A stretch of 64,000 bases of DNA from Methanoregula sp. SKADARSKE-2 (lineage in GTDB: Archaea > Halobacteriota > Methanomicrobia > Methanomicrobiales > Methanospirillaceae), in the NCBI GenBank assembly GCA_030919125.1, contig CP121470.1:620001-684000 (forward strand), given 5' to 3'. The translations under genes and the position numbers were made by a program. Shown here piece after piece: positions 55,535-62,773 of this stretch. Numbering within the stretch: the stretch's first letter is position 1; every line of letters begins with the position of its first letter. The notes under the pieces are model-generated. The model had not been told where the DNA came from. It saw only the letters and a program-made list of their open reading frames with translations, and did not search any database.

Positions 55535-56705
55535 GACGATTTTCTAGATCTCAAGAGAATTCTGAAAACCCCCCCTGTAGCCGGTAGTACTTTATCTTAG
55601 TACGATCAATGACGAGTATGGAAAATCTGGTTGATTTTGCGCTCGAGAAGCGGTATGAGAGTATCAAACGACTCGGGGATCGGCTTGATGGATTTTCGAC
55701 ATTAATCAATTGGGAGAGGATTCTGACGGTAGTGGGAGGTCTGTATCGAAACCAGACCGAAGAGGGCGGTCGACAGAATATTGATATCGTTCTCATGGTT
55801 AAGATGCTGGTACTCCAGTCAATGTACAGCCTGTCCGATCCCGAACTTGAGCGTCAGGCCAATGATCGCATATCATTTATGAAATTCCTCGGGTATCCTA
55901 ACAAGGTCCCGGATCAGACCACCGTCTGGTATTTCCGGGAGCGGTTGGCAAAGACCGGAAAGGATAAGGATATTTGGGATGAGCTCCAGCGACAACTCGA
56001 TGCACAATGTCTGAAAATCAAAAAAGGCACCATTCAGGATGCGACTTTCATCACCTCAGAGCCCGGTCATGCTTCAACGAATACACCCCGGGGTGATGCT
56101 GCAAAAACTCGAAGAAGCCGGGATGGAACATGGGCGATAAAGGGCAAGAAATCTTATTTTGGATACAAACTCCATACCAAAGAGGATTGTGACTTCGGAC
56201 TGATCCGGGCTCTCGAGGTTACAACTGCCTCAACCCACGATTCGCAAATCGACCTGTCGAACGAAGGAGAGGTGATCTACCGTGACCGAGGATATTTCGG
56301 TACCAAAACAAAAGGTTTCAACACCACCATGCAACGGGGTGTTCGTGGGCATCCGATCGGTATCCGCGATGTTCTCAAAAACGCTCGAATCTCTCGAATC
56401 CTATCTCCCGGGGAACGCCCATATGCCATCATCAAGAATGTGTTCCATTCTGCTCATACCAAAGTCACAACCGTTCTCAGGGTGCATACCAAAATGCTGT
56501 TCTCGGCCTTCTGCTTTAACCGGTTTCAACTCGCAACCCTCAAAAAACAAGGGGTTCTTGAGCGGATGCTCTCGACAAAAAACTGAAATGTGGCCTGAAA
56601 ATGCAAGAACCGGATACATAGACCCACTCACATTGGTGCTATTTTGTAAAATTGGGGCAAACCGAACGCTCGGGAAGCACCCCTTTCCGGTACGATCGTA
56701 AAATA
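55535..56705 (+). mobile_element. IS5-type insertion sequence, apparently intact
   Basis: The element holds one complete transposase gene plus short flanks. The right end is supported by a second, truncated copy at 34150-34390, with similarity stopping near 56700 (CCGGTAC-ATC). The left end is not resolved; a small palindrome (GTACTTTATCTTAGTAC, 55586-55602) lies just ahead of the gene. I cannot see a sure target duplication. Confidence 0.7.
55609..56586 (+). CDS. IS5-family transposase
   Basis: This is a complete 325-residue DDE transposase. It begins MTSMENLVDFALEKRYESIK. VLMVKMLVLQSMYSLSDPEL is the DUF772-type N-terminal helix domain, and KVPDQTTVWYFRERL follows. The first catalytic Asp is in KKGTIQDATFI; the basic stretch TWAIKGKKSYFGYKLHTKED comes next. 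The second Asp is in GEVIYRDRGYFGT and the Glu in LSPGERPYAIIKNVFHSAHT. No frameshift is seen, so this copy may be active or lately arrived. The C-terminus (FNRFQLATLKKQGVLERML) recurs in the remnant at 34.2 kb. Confidence 0.88.
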   Translation: MTSMENLVDFALEKRYESIKRLGDRLDGFSTLINWERILTVVGGLYRNQTEEGGRQNIDIVLMVKMLVLQSMYSLSDPELERQANDRISFMKFLGYPNKVPDQTTVWYFRERLAKTGKDKDIWDELQRQLDAQCLKIKKGTIQDATFITSEPGHASTNTPRGDAAKTRRSRDGTWAIKGKKSYFGYKLHTKEDCDFGLIRALEVTTASTHDSQIDLSNEGEVIYRDRGYFGTKTKGFNTTMQRGVRGHPIGIRDVLKNARISRILSPGERPYAIIKNVFHSAHTKVTTVLRVHTKMLFSAFCFNRFQLATLKKQGVLERMLSTKN

Positions 56706-56770
56706 ATGGGTTATTCGTTATCCTCAAGAAGTATATCTGATGAACGACAGGAGGGGTGGAAGGTGAGATC

Positions 56771-57241
56771 ATGGTACAGGCCCCGATGGTAAAGCCGGGC
56801 GATCCGGCAAGGAACTTCTCGATCAAGGACCACGAAGACAAGACTTTCGATCTTCTCGAACAATCAGGAAAGAACGTCCTCCTCTCCTTCCACCCACTCG
56901 CATGGACACCGTTCTGTGCCGGCCAGATGAAGTCGCTTGAAGACAACTTCGCCGATCTGAACGATGCAAACACCGTGGCAGTCGGCATCAGCGTAGATTC
57001 GGTTCCCTGCAAGAAGGCCTGGGCTGACCACCTGAAGATCTACAACACCCGGCTCCTCGCGGATTTCTGGCCCCATGGGAACGTCGCAGAGATGTACGGG
57101 ATCTTCCGGGATGCAAACGGTTTCTCCGAGCGGGCGAATATCCTCATAGACGAGACGATGAACATCCGGTTCGCAAAGGTCTACGCGCTCCACAGCCTCC
57201 CGGATATGGGAGAGGTCATGGATTTTATAAAAAAGATGTAA
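56771..57241 (+). CDS. Peroxiredoxin (AhpC/TSA family)
   Basis: This 156-residue thioredoxin-fold protein opens with MVKPGDPARNFSIKDHEDKT. The active-site segment is FHPLAWTPFCAGQMKSLED, the PxxxTxxC peroxidatic Cys in slightly altered form. SVDSVPCKKAWADHLKIYNT carries a second Cys that could resolve the sulfenic acid. It reduces peroxides in the cytosol, useful to a strict anaerobe. The ATG at 56771 has GGAAGGTGAG ahead; a GTG five codons upstream is less likely. It lies just after the IS5 element but shows no damage. Confidence 0.88.
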   Translation: MVQAPMVKPGDPARNFSIKDHEDKTFDLLEQSGKNVLLSFHPLAWTPFCAGQMKSLEDNFADLNDANTVAVGISVDSVPCKKAWADHLKIYNTRLLADFWPHGNVAEMYGIFRDANGFSERANILIDETMNIRFAKVYALHSLPDMGEVMDFIKKM

Positions 57242-57527
57242 CCGATGCTCCAGTAAAGCGTACAGGGAAACGGTATCCCCCAATGGCGCTTGAGATCTCT
57301 CCCGCTCCGGCCAGCCCGGGCGCCGTTTCCGGGACCAATCGGTCAGGATCTTCGGGTGGATTCTGTGGGCTTGGGCCGGTGCGACACCGTATCTCCCCCT
57401 GCGGCGGTCTGTCATGAGGTGACGGTTTTCGCAGGCCGGAGGGCAAACCCCGCGGAGCTGAACAGGATCATCTCCTTTAAACCCTCGTGCTTCGCAATTG
57501 AATGGTAACGAACCGGAAGGCAGGCAG
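57242..57527. other. Gap between peroxiredoxin and radB
   Basis: No convincing gene is seen in these 286 bp. The last 60 bp contain CCTTTAAACCC (57474-57484), about 45 bp ahead of radB and a possible TATA region. Confidence 0.4.
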
Positions 57528-58205
57528 ATGAAGACAGACAGGATAAGCACCGGGAATGCGGCGCTCGACAACCTCATGGGCGGAGGGCTCGAGCTCCGGA
57601 CCATCCTCCAGTTCTATGGAGAGCCCGCAAGCGGGAAGAGCACGCTTGCCCTTATTGCCGCCGTTGCCTGCCTCCGGGCCGGAAGAGCGGTTGTATACAT
57701 CGACAGTGAGGGGTTCTCCATCGAACGGTTCCGGCAGATCGCCGGGGAAGAGACGGAGAGACTTGCCGAGAGGCTCTTCCTCTTCGAGCCGATCGACTTC
57801 GAACACCAGGCAACCATGATCGCGGAAGCCGAGAAGGTGATCAAGACCCACAAGCCGGGCCTCCTTGTCGTCGACTCCGCCACTGCCCTCTACCGCACCG
57901 ACCTCGAAAAGGGTCGGGACGCGATGCAGGCCCTCACCCGACAGATGATCCATCTCCTGGGATACGCGAAACGCTACGAGTTCCCCGTCATCGTCACGAA
58001 CCAGGTGTACATGGATACCGTGCGGAACACGTACCTCGGCCTGGGCGGGATGGCGCTCGAACACATCTCCAAGGTGATCATCAGGCTCGAGAAACTCGAG
58101 GGTATCGGTCACCGTAGGGCTCGGCTCGTCAAACACCGGTCCCGGCCCGAAGGCGGATCCTTCGAATTCGATATCGTCGAGGAAGGCATCAGGGCAAAGG
58201 GATAA
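57528..58205 (+). CDS. radB: DNA repair and recombination protein RadB
   Basis: This 225-residue RecA/RadA paralogue of euryarchaea lacks the N-terminal HhH domain of RadA. It starts MKTDRISTGNAALDNLMGGG. Walker A is QFYGEPASGKSTLALI, Walker B PGLLVVDSATALYR, and the L1-type region ALTRQMIHLLGYAKRYEFPV is followed by VTNQVYMDTV. RadB helps RadA in strand exchange. The ATG at 57528 follows GGAAGGCAGGCAG and gives the normal length; ten further codons are open upstream. Confidence 0.94.
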   Translation: MKTDRISTGNAALDNLMGGGLELRTILQFYGEPASGKSTLALIAAVACLRAGRAVVYIDSEGFSIERFRQIAGEETERLAERLFLFEPIDFEHQATMIAEAEKVIKTHKPGLLVVDSATALYRTDLEKGRDAMQALTRQMIHLLGYAKRYEFPVIVTNQVYMDTVRNTYLGLGGMALEHISKVIIRLEKLEGIGHRRARLVKHRSRPEGGSFEFDIVEEGIRAKG

Positions 58206-58291
58206 ACCCGGTGCAGAATCGGGAGCGGAAAGTTGTGAAGCGAGAGAACGGTTCCCCTGATACCGGGAATCAGGATTTTTATCCGGAAAAA

Positions 58292-59110
58292 TCAGAAGAG
58301 GATGGTCCCGGAGAAGACGGTCAATGCCGGGCCTTCCATCCGGGTTCCGGCTTTTAGGGAGATGATGAGCGGGCCACCGGACGTCTCGACATTCACGGTA
58401 TCGCCGACAAGCCCGAGCCTGTGCATCACGGCCGCCGATGCCGTCGCCCCGGTTCCGCACGAGAGGGTCTCATCCTCGACCCCGCGTTCAAAGGTCCGGA
58501 TCCGTATCGCGTCATCCCCGGTCTTCTCCACAAAGTTGACATTTGCCCCGTTCGGGAACGTGGGGTGGCGCCGGATCGCGGGTGCGGCCGCAGCGATGTC
58601 GATCGCATCCACCGAGGGGACCGGGATAACCGCGTGGGGAACACCGGTATTTGCCGCATAGACAACGAAGTCGCCGATCTCCTCCTTATAGTCTCCTTCC
58701 CCGGTTGCCGGGATATCTTTCCGTCCGAACTTCGGGTCGGGCAGCGCGATCTCGGCCAGGAAATCATCGGGGTGGTACCCCATATGCACGCCCATCTCCC
58801 CGGCCATCGTCTCGACCGTGCAGGAATCCCTCACGTACCCGGCATCGTACGCATACTTGACCGTGCACCGGATGCCATTCCCGCACATCTCGGCCTCGCT
58901 CGCGTCAGGCTGGAAGATCCGCATCCGGATCTCGCTCGTCGTCGATTTCGAGAGGTAGATAACCCCGTCAGCCCCGATACCGAACCGCCGGTCGCAGTAT
59001 GAGACCGCAAACTCTCCTTTCACCTCCTCCGGGATGACAACATCTTCGTACTCATCGATTACGATGAAATCGTTGCCGTTGCCGTGGATCTTTACAAAAT
59101 TTATCTCCAT
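58292..59110 (-). CDS. dapF: Diaminopimelate epimerase
   Basis: This 272-residue enzyme converts LL- to meso-diaminopimelate for lysine synthesis. Both catalytic Cys are present, in AEMCGNGIRCTVKYAYDAG and LSCGTGATASAAVMHRLG. It starts MEINFVKIHGNGNDFIVIDE, as usual. FGIGADGVIYLSK and NTGVPHAVIPV are also typical. It is convergent with radB. It lies 78 bp downstream of the ribose-1,5-bisphosphate isomerase gene, in the same direction. Confidence 0.96.
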   Translation of the reverse strand: MEINFVKIHGNGNDFIVIDEYEDVVIPEEVKGEFAVSYCDRRFGIGADGVIYLSKSTTSEIRMRIFQPDASEAEMCGNGIRCTVKYAYDAGYVRDSCTVETMAGEMGVHMGYHPDDFLAEIALPDPKFGRKDIPATGEGDYKEEIGDFVVYAANTGVPHAVIPVPSVDAIDIAAAAPAIRRHPTFPNGANVNFVEKTGDDAIRIRTFERGVEDETLSCGTGATASAAVMHRLGLVGDTVNVETSGGPLIISLKAGTRMEGPALTVFSGTILF

Positions 59111-59188
59111 ATTCCAACCCTCACCTCGTTAGGCCCCGGGTTATACGGCTGCCCGGGGATTTTTTGGATTCCGGATCGTGGTATGATC

Positions 59189-60160
59189 TCACTCATCATG
59201 TCGGTTATTGACCTCAAAGATTTTATGGAACTCCTCGATGCCCCAGCCGAGGTACTCCTTGATGATGACGTAGGCCATCTGCGGGGGGACCGCGCCTGCC
59301 TCGGTGATGATCAGGTCCACGTACTCTGCGGGGGTCACATCGAATCCCGGGTTCCGGATCGTGACGTTTTTCAGGCTCTCTGCGATCTCTTCCGGGAGAA
59401 CCTCCCCGGGCATCCGCTCCTCGATCTGGATCAGCTCGCCGATGATGGTCCGGGGCGCAAACTTGTAGGTCTCGGCTGCGACAAGCATGTTCACCCGGGC
59501 CTCGTGTGCCGTGTGGGCGACCTGCGAGGTCCCGATCTTGTTGACCACGGCACCGTTGACCGTCACCGCGTCGGCGCCGACGATGACGAGATCGATCTCG
59601 TGGATGAACGACCGCACCGCAGAATCGACGATGTAACTCGTTTTTATCCCGGCATCGTTGAGGGTACTGATGGTGATGAGACCCTGGTTCCTCGGCCGGA
59701 CCTCGGTTGCGAAGACCTCGATCTCCTTCCCGCTCCGGTGAGCTTCGATGATGCAGGAGAGCGCGGCCTCGGAGTTACAGTGGGTGAGGATCGTATCGCC
59801 GTCCCGGATGTGCCGGGCGCCAAATTCTGCAATCTTCCCTACAGCATGCCGGGACGATGCGATGAACTTTTCCGCGCGCTCGGTGAGGGCGGATCTCGCC
59901 TCTGCCACAGTCTCTGCCTCCCCAATCCCCGCCATCACGATGTGGACCGCGTTCGGGAGGGAGACCGCCGTCGGCCTCGTCGCGATCAGGAGGTCTGATC
60001 CTCGCTGCATCTCTGACCGGAACTCCATAAGGCTCGCGGTCTCAAGGGAGAGGGCGTGGACGCGGAGCGCCTCCGCGGCTGCCCGGGCTATCCTCCCGGC
60101 CCCCCGGATCTCCATATTCTTTATCTTCTCTGCAGTTTCAGTTACGAGCATCAGTCTCAT
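59189..60160 (-). CDS. Ribose-1,5-bisphosphate isomerase (eIF2B-related)
   Basis: This 323-residue protein belongs to the eIF2B-alpha/R15P isomerase family. It reads MEIRGAGRIARAAAEALRVH, DGDTILTHCNSEAALSCI with the Cys, EVFATEVRPRNQGLITISTL and VGADAVTVNGAVVNKIGTSQ with the conserved Asp. The archaeal enzyme turns ribose 1,5-bisphosphate to RuBP in the AMP-nucleoside route to RuBisCO. Methionine-salvage isomerases are close relatives, but the length and the GAGRIARAA start favour R15P isomerase. A phosphoribulokinase gene, the other source of RuBP, is broken 9 kb away. Confidence 0.88.
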   Translation of the reverse strand: MRLMLVTETAEKIKNMEIRGAGRIARAAAEALRVHALSLETASLMEFRSEMQRGSDLLIATRPTAVSLPNAVHIVMAGIGEAETVAEARSALTERAEKFIASSRHAVGKIAEFGARHIRDGDTILTHCNSEAALSCIIEAHRSGKEIEVFATEVRPRNQGLITISTLNDAGIKTSYIVDSAVRSFIHEIDLVIVGADAVTVNGAVVNKIGTSQVAHTAHEARVNMLVAAETYKFAPRTIIGELIQIEERMPGEVLPEEIAESLKNVTIRNPGFDVTPAEYVDLIITEAGAVPPQMAYVIIKEYLGWGIEEFHKIFEVNNRHDE

Positions 60161-60207
60161 TCATTGAATACACCAAGAGGAGTACTTAAGGGTTTACAGG
60201 AGGCTTC

Positions 60208-61074
60208 ATGTCAGTTGCTGTTGTTTTTGATAGCGCCGGAACGCTCCAGAATACCTACCGGGTGGCGTACGATGTCTGCAACCGGAAACTCCTCCCGGGG
60301 ATCGAGACCACCACCCTCACATTCAGTTCGCCGGATCGCGCCCTTGTCGTCCTGCCGGTCCACTCCCGGGAGATCATTGAGGCTCCCGGCGATATGCACC
60401 TCTCCTCATTCCTCCTCGACCACGAGATCGGTTTTGGGGTGAGCTGCACCCGGAAGATCACGACATCCGAAGAGATAGGAGAGATCCTTTACGCCGATCG
60501 ACACGCGCACGTATCCGGCCTCCAAGAGTGCATCCGGAACGTCTGGTCCATCTGCCGGGAGGAGTCGGGGATGACCATGAACAGCGGGGCCATCATCAAC
60601 ATGGCGCAGAGGGCAATCGAATTCACCATCACCGCAGGGGGTTGGCCGTTTGAGGGGGCCAAGGATACGATCACCGCCCTTCACCGGATGGGAGTCATGA
60701 CCTTCATCGCTTCCGGGGACCGGGTAACAAAGCTCGAACGGATGGCCGACCACTTCGGGATCCCCCGGGACCGGGTGTACGGGGTTGCGACACCGGGAGT
60801 TAAGGCCCAGATCGTAAACGATCTCCGGGAGGTGTTCGACACGGTGCTGATGGTCGGGGATGGCATCAACGATATCTGTGCCCTGCGGGCCGCAGACGTC
60901 GCAGTCCTGACCGTGCAGCAGCCGGGCGACCGGCCGGAAGAGCTGTACAAGGCCGCAGATCACATCGTGGAAAATGTCGGGAGTGTCATTCCTATCGTAA
61001 AAAGTATTCTCGAATCGCAGAAAACGGGATGTGCTTGCGGCGGGGCGGGAAAAAAGGACCGCAACCGCCCGTAA
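60208..61074 (+). CDS. HAD-superfamily protein linked to atwA (methanogen-specific)
   Basis: This is a 288-residue protein. HAD motif I is VAVVFDSAGTLQNTYRVAYD; it has DSAGT, so the acid/base Asp at the +2 position is replaced by Ala. Motif II is MTFIASGDRVTKLERMADHF and motif IV TVLMVGDGINDICALRAADV, close to P-type ATPase phosphatase domains. It ends in a Cys-rich tail (TGCACGGAGKKD). It lies upstream of atwA in the same direction, and I recall similar order in other Methanomicrobiales. The role is not known; it may serve cofactor or McrA maturation. Confidence 0.75.
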   Translation: MSVAVVFDSAGTLQNTYRVAYDVCNRKLLPGIETTTLTFSSPDRALVVLPVHSREIIEAPGDMHLSSFLLDHEIGFGVSCTRKITTSEEIGEILYADRHAHVSGLQECIRNVWSICREESGMTMNSGAIINMAQRAIEFTITAGGWPFEGAKDTITALHRMGVMTFIASGDRVTKLERMADHFGIPRDRVYGVATPGVKAQIVNDLREVFDTVLMVGDGINDICALRAADVAVLTVQQPGDRPEELYKAADHIVENVGSVIPIVKSILESQKTGCACGGAGKKDRNRP

Positions 61075-61099
61075 TTTCGATCGTGAATGGCGTGATGAC

Positions 61100-61111
61100 C
61101 CATATAAAAGG
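61100..61111 (+). promoter_or_regulatory. TATA box of atwA
   Basis: CCATATAAAAGG lies 40 bp ahead of the atwA ATG at 61150. That predicts transcription starting near 61127 and a leader of about 20 nt, with AAGGA as ribosome-binding site just before the start. Confidence 0.6.
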
Positions 61112-61149
61112 TAATATGCGACTTCCGTCACAATAGGTATAAGGAAATT

Positions 61150-62763
61150 ATGAAGGCTCCACTGATCACGGTCGACAACCTCTCCATGGATTTCGATGGC
61201 ACGAGAGTACTCAAGAATATCTCTTTTGAGATTGCCGAAGGCGAGATCGTCGGGATTATCGGCAGGAGTGGTGCCGGTAAGACGGTACTTATGCACCTGA
61301 TGCGTGGGGTGGAACAGCCGCCGACGAGCGGTCGTATCATCTATCACGTCACTGCCTGCCCGGAGTGCGACTCCATCGATCTCGGGAGCGCAGCCGGGAA
61401 GCCCTGCCCGAAATGCGGCGGAGACCTGGTCGCCCGGGATATCGATCTCTGGAACGAGAGGGATGAGCGACTCCAGCGGAGCCTGATGCGCCGGACCGCC
61501 ATCATGTTCCAGCGGACCTTCGCCCTGTACGGCGATGACCGGGTCATCGAGAACGTCCTCAATGCGCTCGACGATATCGGCTATCCCGCCGACAAGGCGA
61601 TCAACCGGGCTGCCGATCTCATCGATGAGGTCCGGCTCTCGCACCGGATGATGCATATAGCCCGGGACCTCTCCGGCGGAGAGAAACAGCGGGTCGTTCT
61701 CGCCCGGCAGCTCGCAAAAGAGCCGTTCATGCTCTTTGCCGATGAACCCACCGGCACGCTCGATCCCGGGACAGCACGGATCGTCCACACGATGCTCATC
61801 GAAGCGGCAGAGAAGAACAACATGGGCATCGTCGTCACATCGCACATCTCACAGGTAATCGAGGACGTTGCCGACAGGGCGATCCTCCTTGTCGACGGCT
61901 CGATCGCAAAGATGGGCTCGCCAAAGGAAGTCATCACCGAGTTCATGAAGGATTATGACGACACCGAGAGATTCGAGGAGACCGAGCTCGGCGATAAGGT
62001 CGTCTCGGCCCGGGATCTTATCAAAAGGTACATCTCGGTTGACCGCGGCGTGGTCAAAGCCGTCAACGGTGTCACCTTCGATGTCTACACCAAGGAGATC
62101 TTCGGGATTATCGGGAAGAGCGGGGCGGGGAAGACCACGCTCTCGGGTATTCTCGCGGGCCTCATCGAACCAACGAGCGGTGAGATCAACGTCCGTATCG
62201 GGGACGACTGGATCGACATGACGAAGCCCGGGGTCGATAAGCGGGGGAGAGCCACCGAATATATCGGACTCCTCCACCAGGAGTACGACCTCTTCCCGCA
62301 CCGGAACATCCTTGACAACCTCACGGACGCCATCGGCCTCGAGTTCCCCAAAGAGCTCGCCATGCGAAAGGGGTTGATCACCCTCAAGATGGCCGGTTTC
62401 ACCGATGAGAAGAGCAGGGAGATTCTCGAACGAATGCCCTCCCAGCTCTCGGAAGGGGAACGGCACCGGGTAGCCCTTGCGCAGGTACTCATCCGCGAGC
62501 CAAGGATCGTTATCCTCGATGAGCCGACCGGCACCATGGACCCGATCACAAAGATCGATGTCAAGCATTCCATCCTGCACGCCCGGGAGGAGATGGAGGA
62601 GACGTTTATTGTGGTCTCGCATGACATGGACTTAGTGCGCGACATCTGCGACCGGATCGCGCTCATGCGGGGGGGGAAGATCGTGCAGATCGGCAAGACC
62701 GCCGAAGTGCTCGCGATCCTCACCGAGGAAGAGAAGAAACACATGAGCCAGCCGGCCGCATGA
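61150..62763 (+). CDS. atwA: Methyl-coenzyme M reductase activation component A2 (AtwA)
   Basis: This 537-residue protein has two ABC-type ATPase halves. The first Walker A is IGRSGAGKTVLMHLMRG; an inserted four-Cys unit (CPECDSIDLGSAAGKPCPKC) follows, diagnostic of AtwA. Signature DLSGGEKQRVVLARQLAK and Walker B FMLFADEPTGTLD come next. The second half has IGKSGAGKTTLSGILAG, QLSEGERHRVALAQVLI and RIVILDEPTGTMD. No membrane helix is present. It hydrolyses ATP to help reduce the nickel of F430 in Mcr to the active Ni(I) state. It is followed after 10 bp by methanogenesis marker 3. Confidence 0.96.
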   Translation: MKAPLITVDNLSMDFDGTRVLKNISFEIAEGEIVGIIGRSGAGKTVLMHLMRGVEQPPTSGRIIYHVTACPECDSIDLGSAAGKPCPKCGGDLVARDIDLWNERDERLQRSLMRRTAIMFQRTFALYGDDRVIENVLNALDDIGYPADKAINRAADLIDEVRLSHRMMHIARDLSGGEKQRVVLARQLAKEPFMLFADEPTGTLDPGTARIVHTMLIEAAEKNNMGIVVTSHISQVIEDVADRAILLVDGSIAKMGSPKEVITEFMKDYDDTERFEETELGDKVVSARDLIKRYISVDRGVVKAVNGVTFDVYTKEIFGIIGKSGAGKTTLSGILAGLIEPTSGEINVRIGDDWIDMTKPGVDKRGRATEYIGLLHQEYDLFPHRNILDNLTDAIGLEFPKELAMRKGLITLKMAGFTDEKSREILERMPSQLSEGERHRVALAQVLIREPRIVILDEPTGTMDPITKIDVKHSILHAREEMEETFIVVSHDMDLVRDICDRIALMRGGKIVQIGKTAEVLAILTEEEKKHMSQPAA

Positions 62764-62773
62764 GACCATCACC

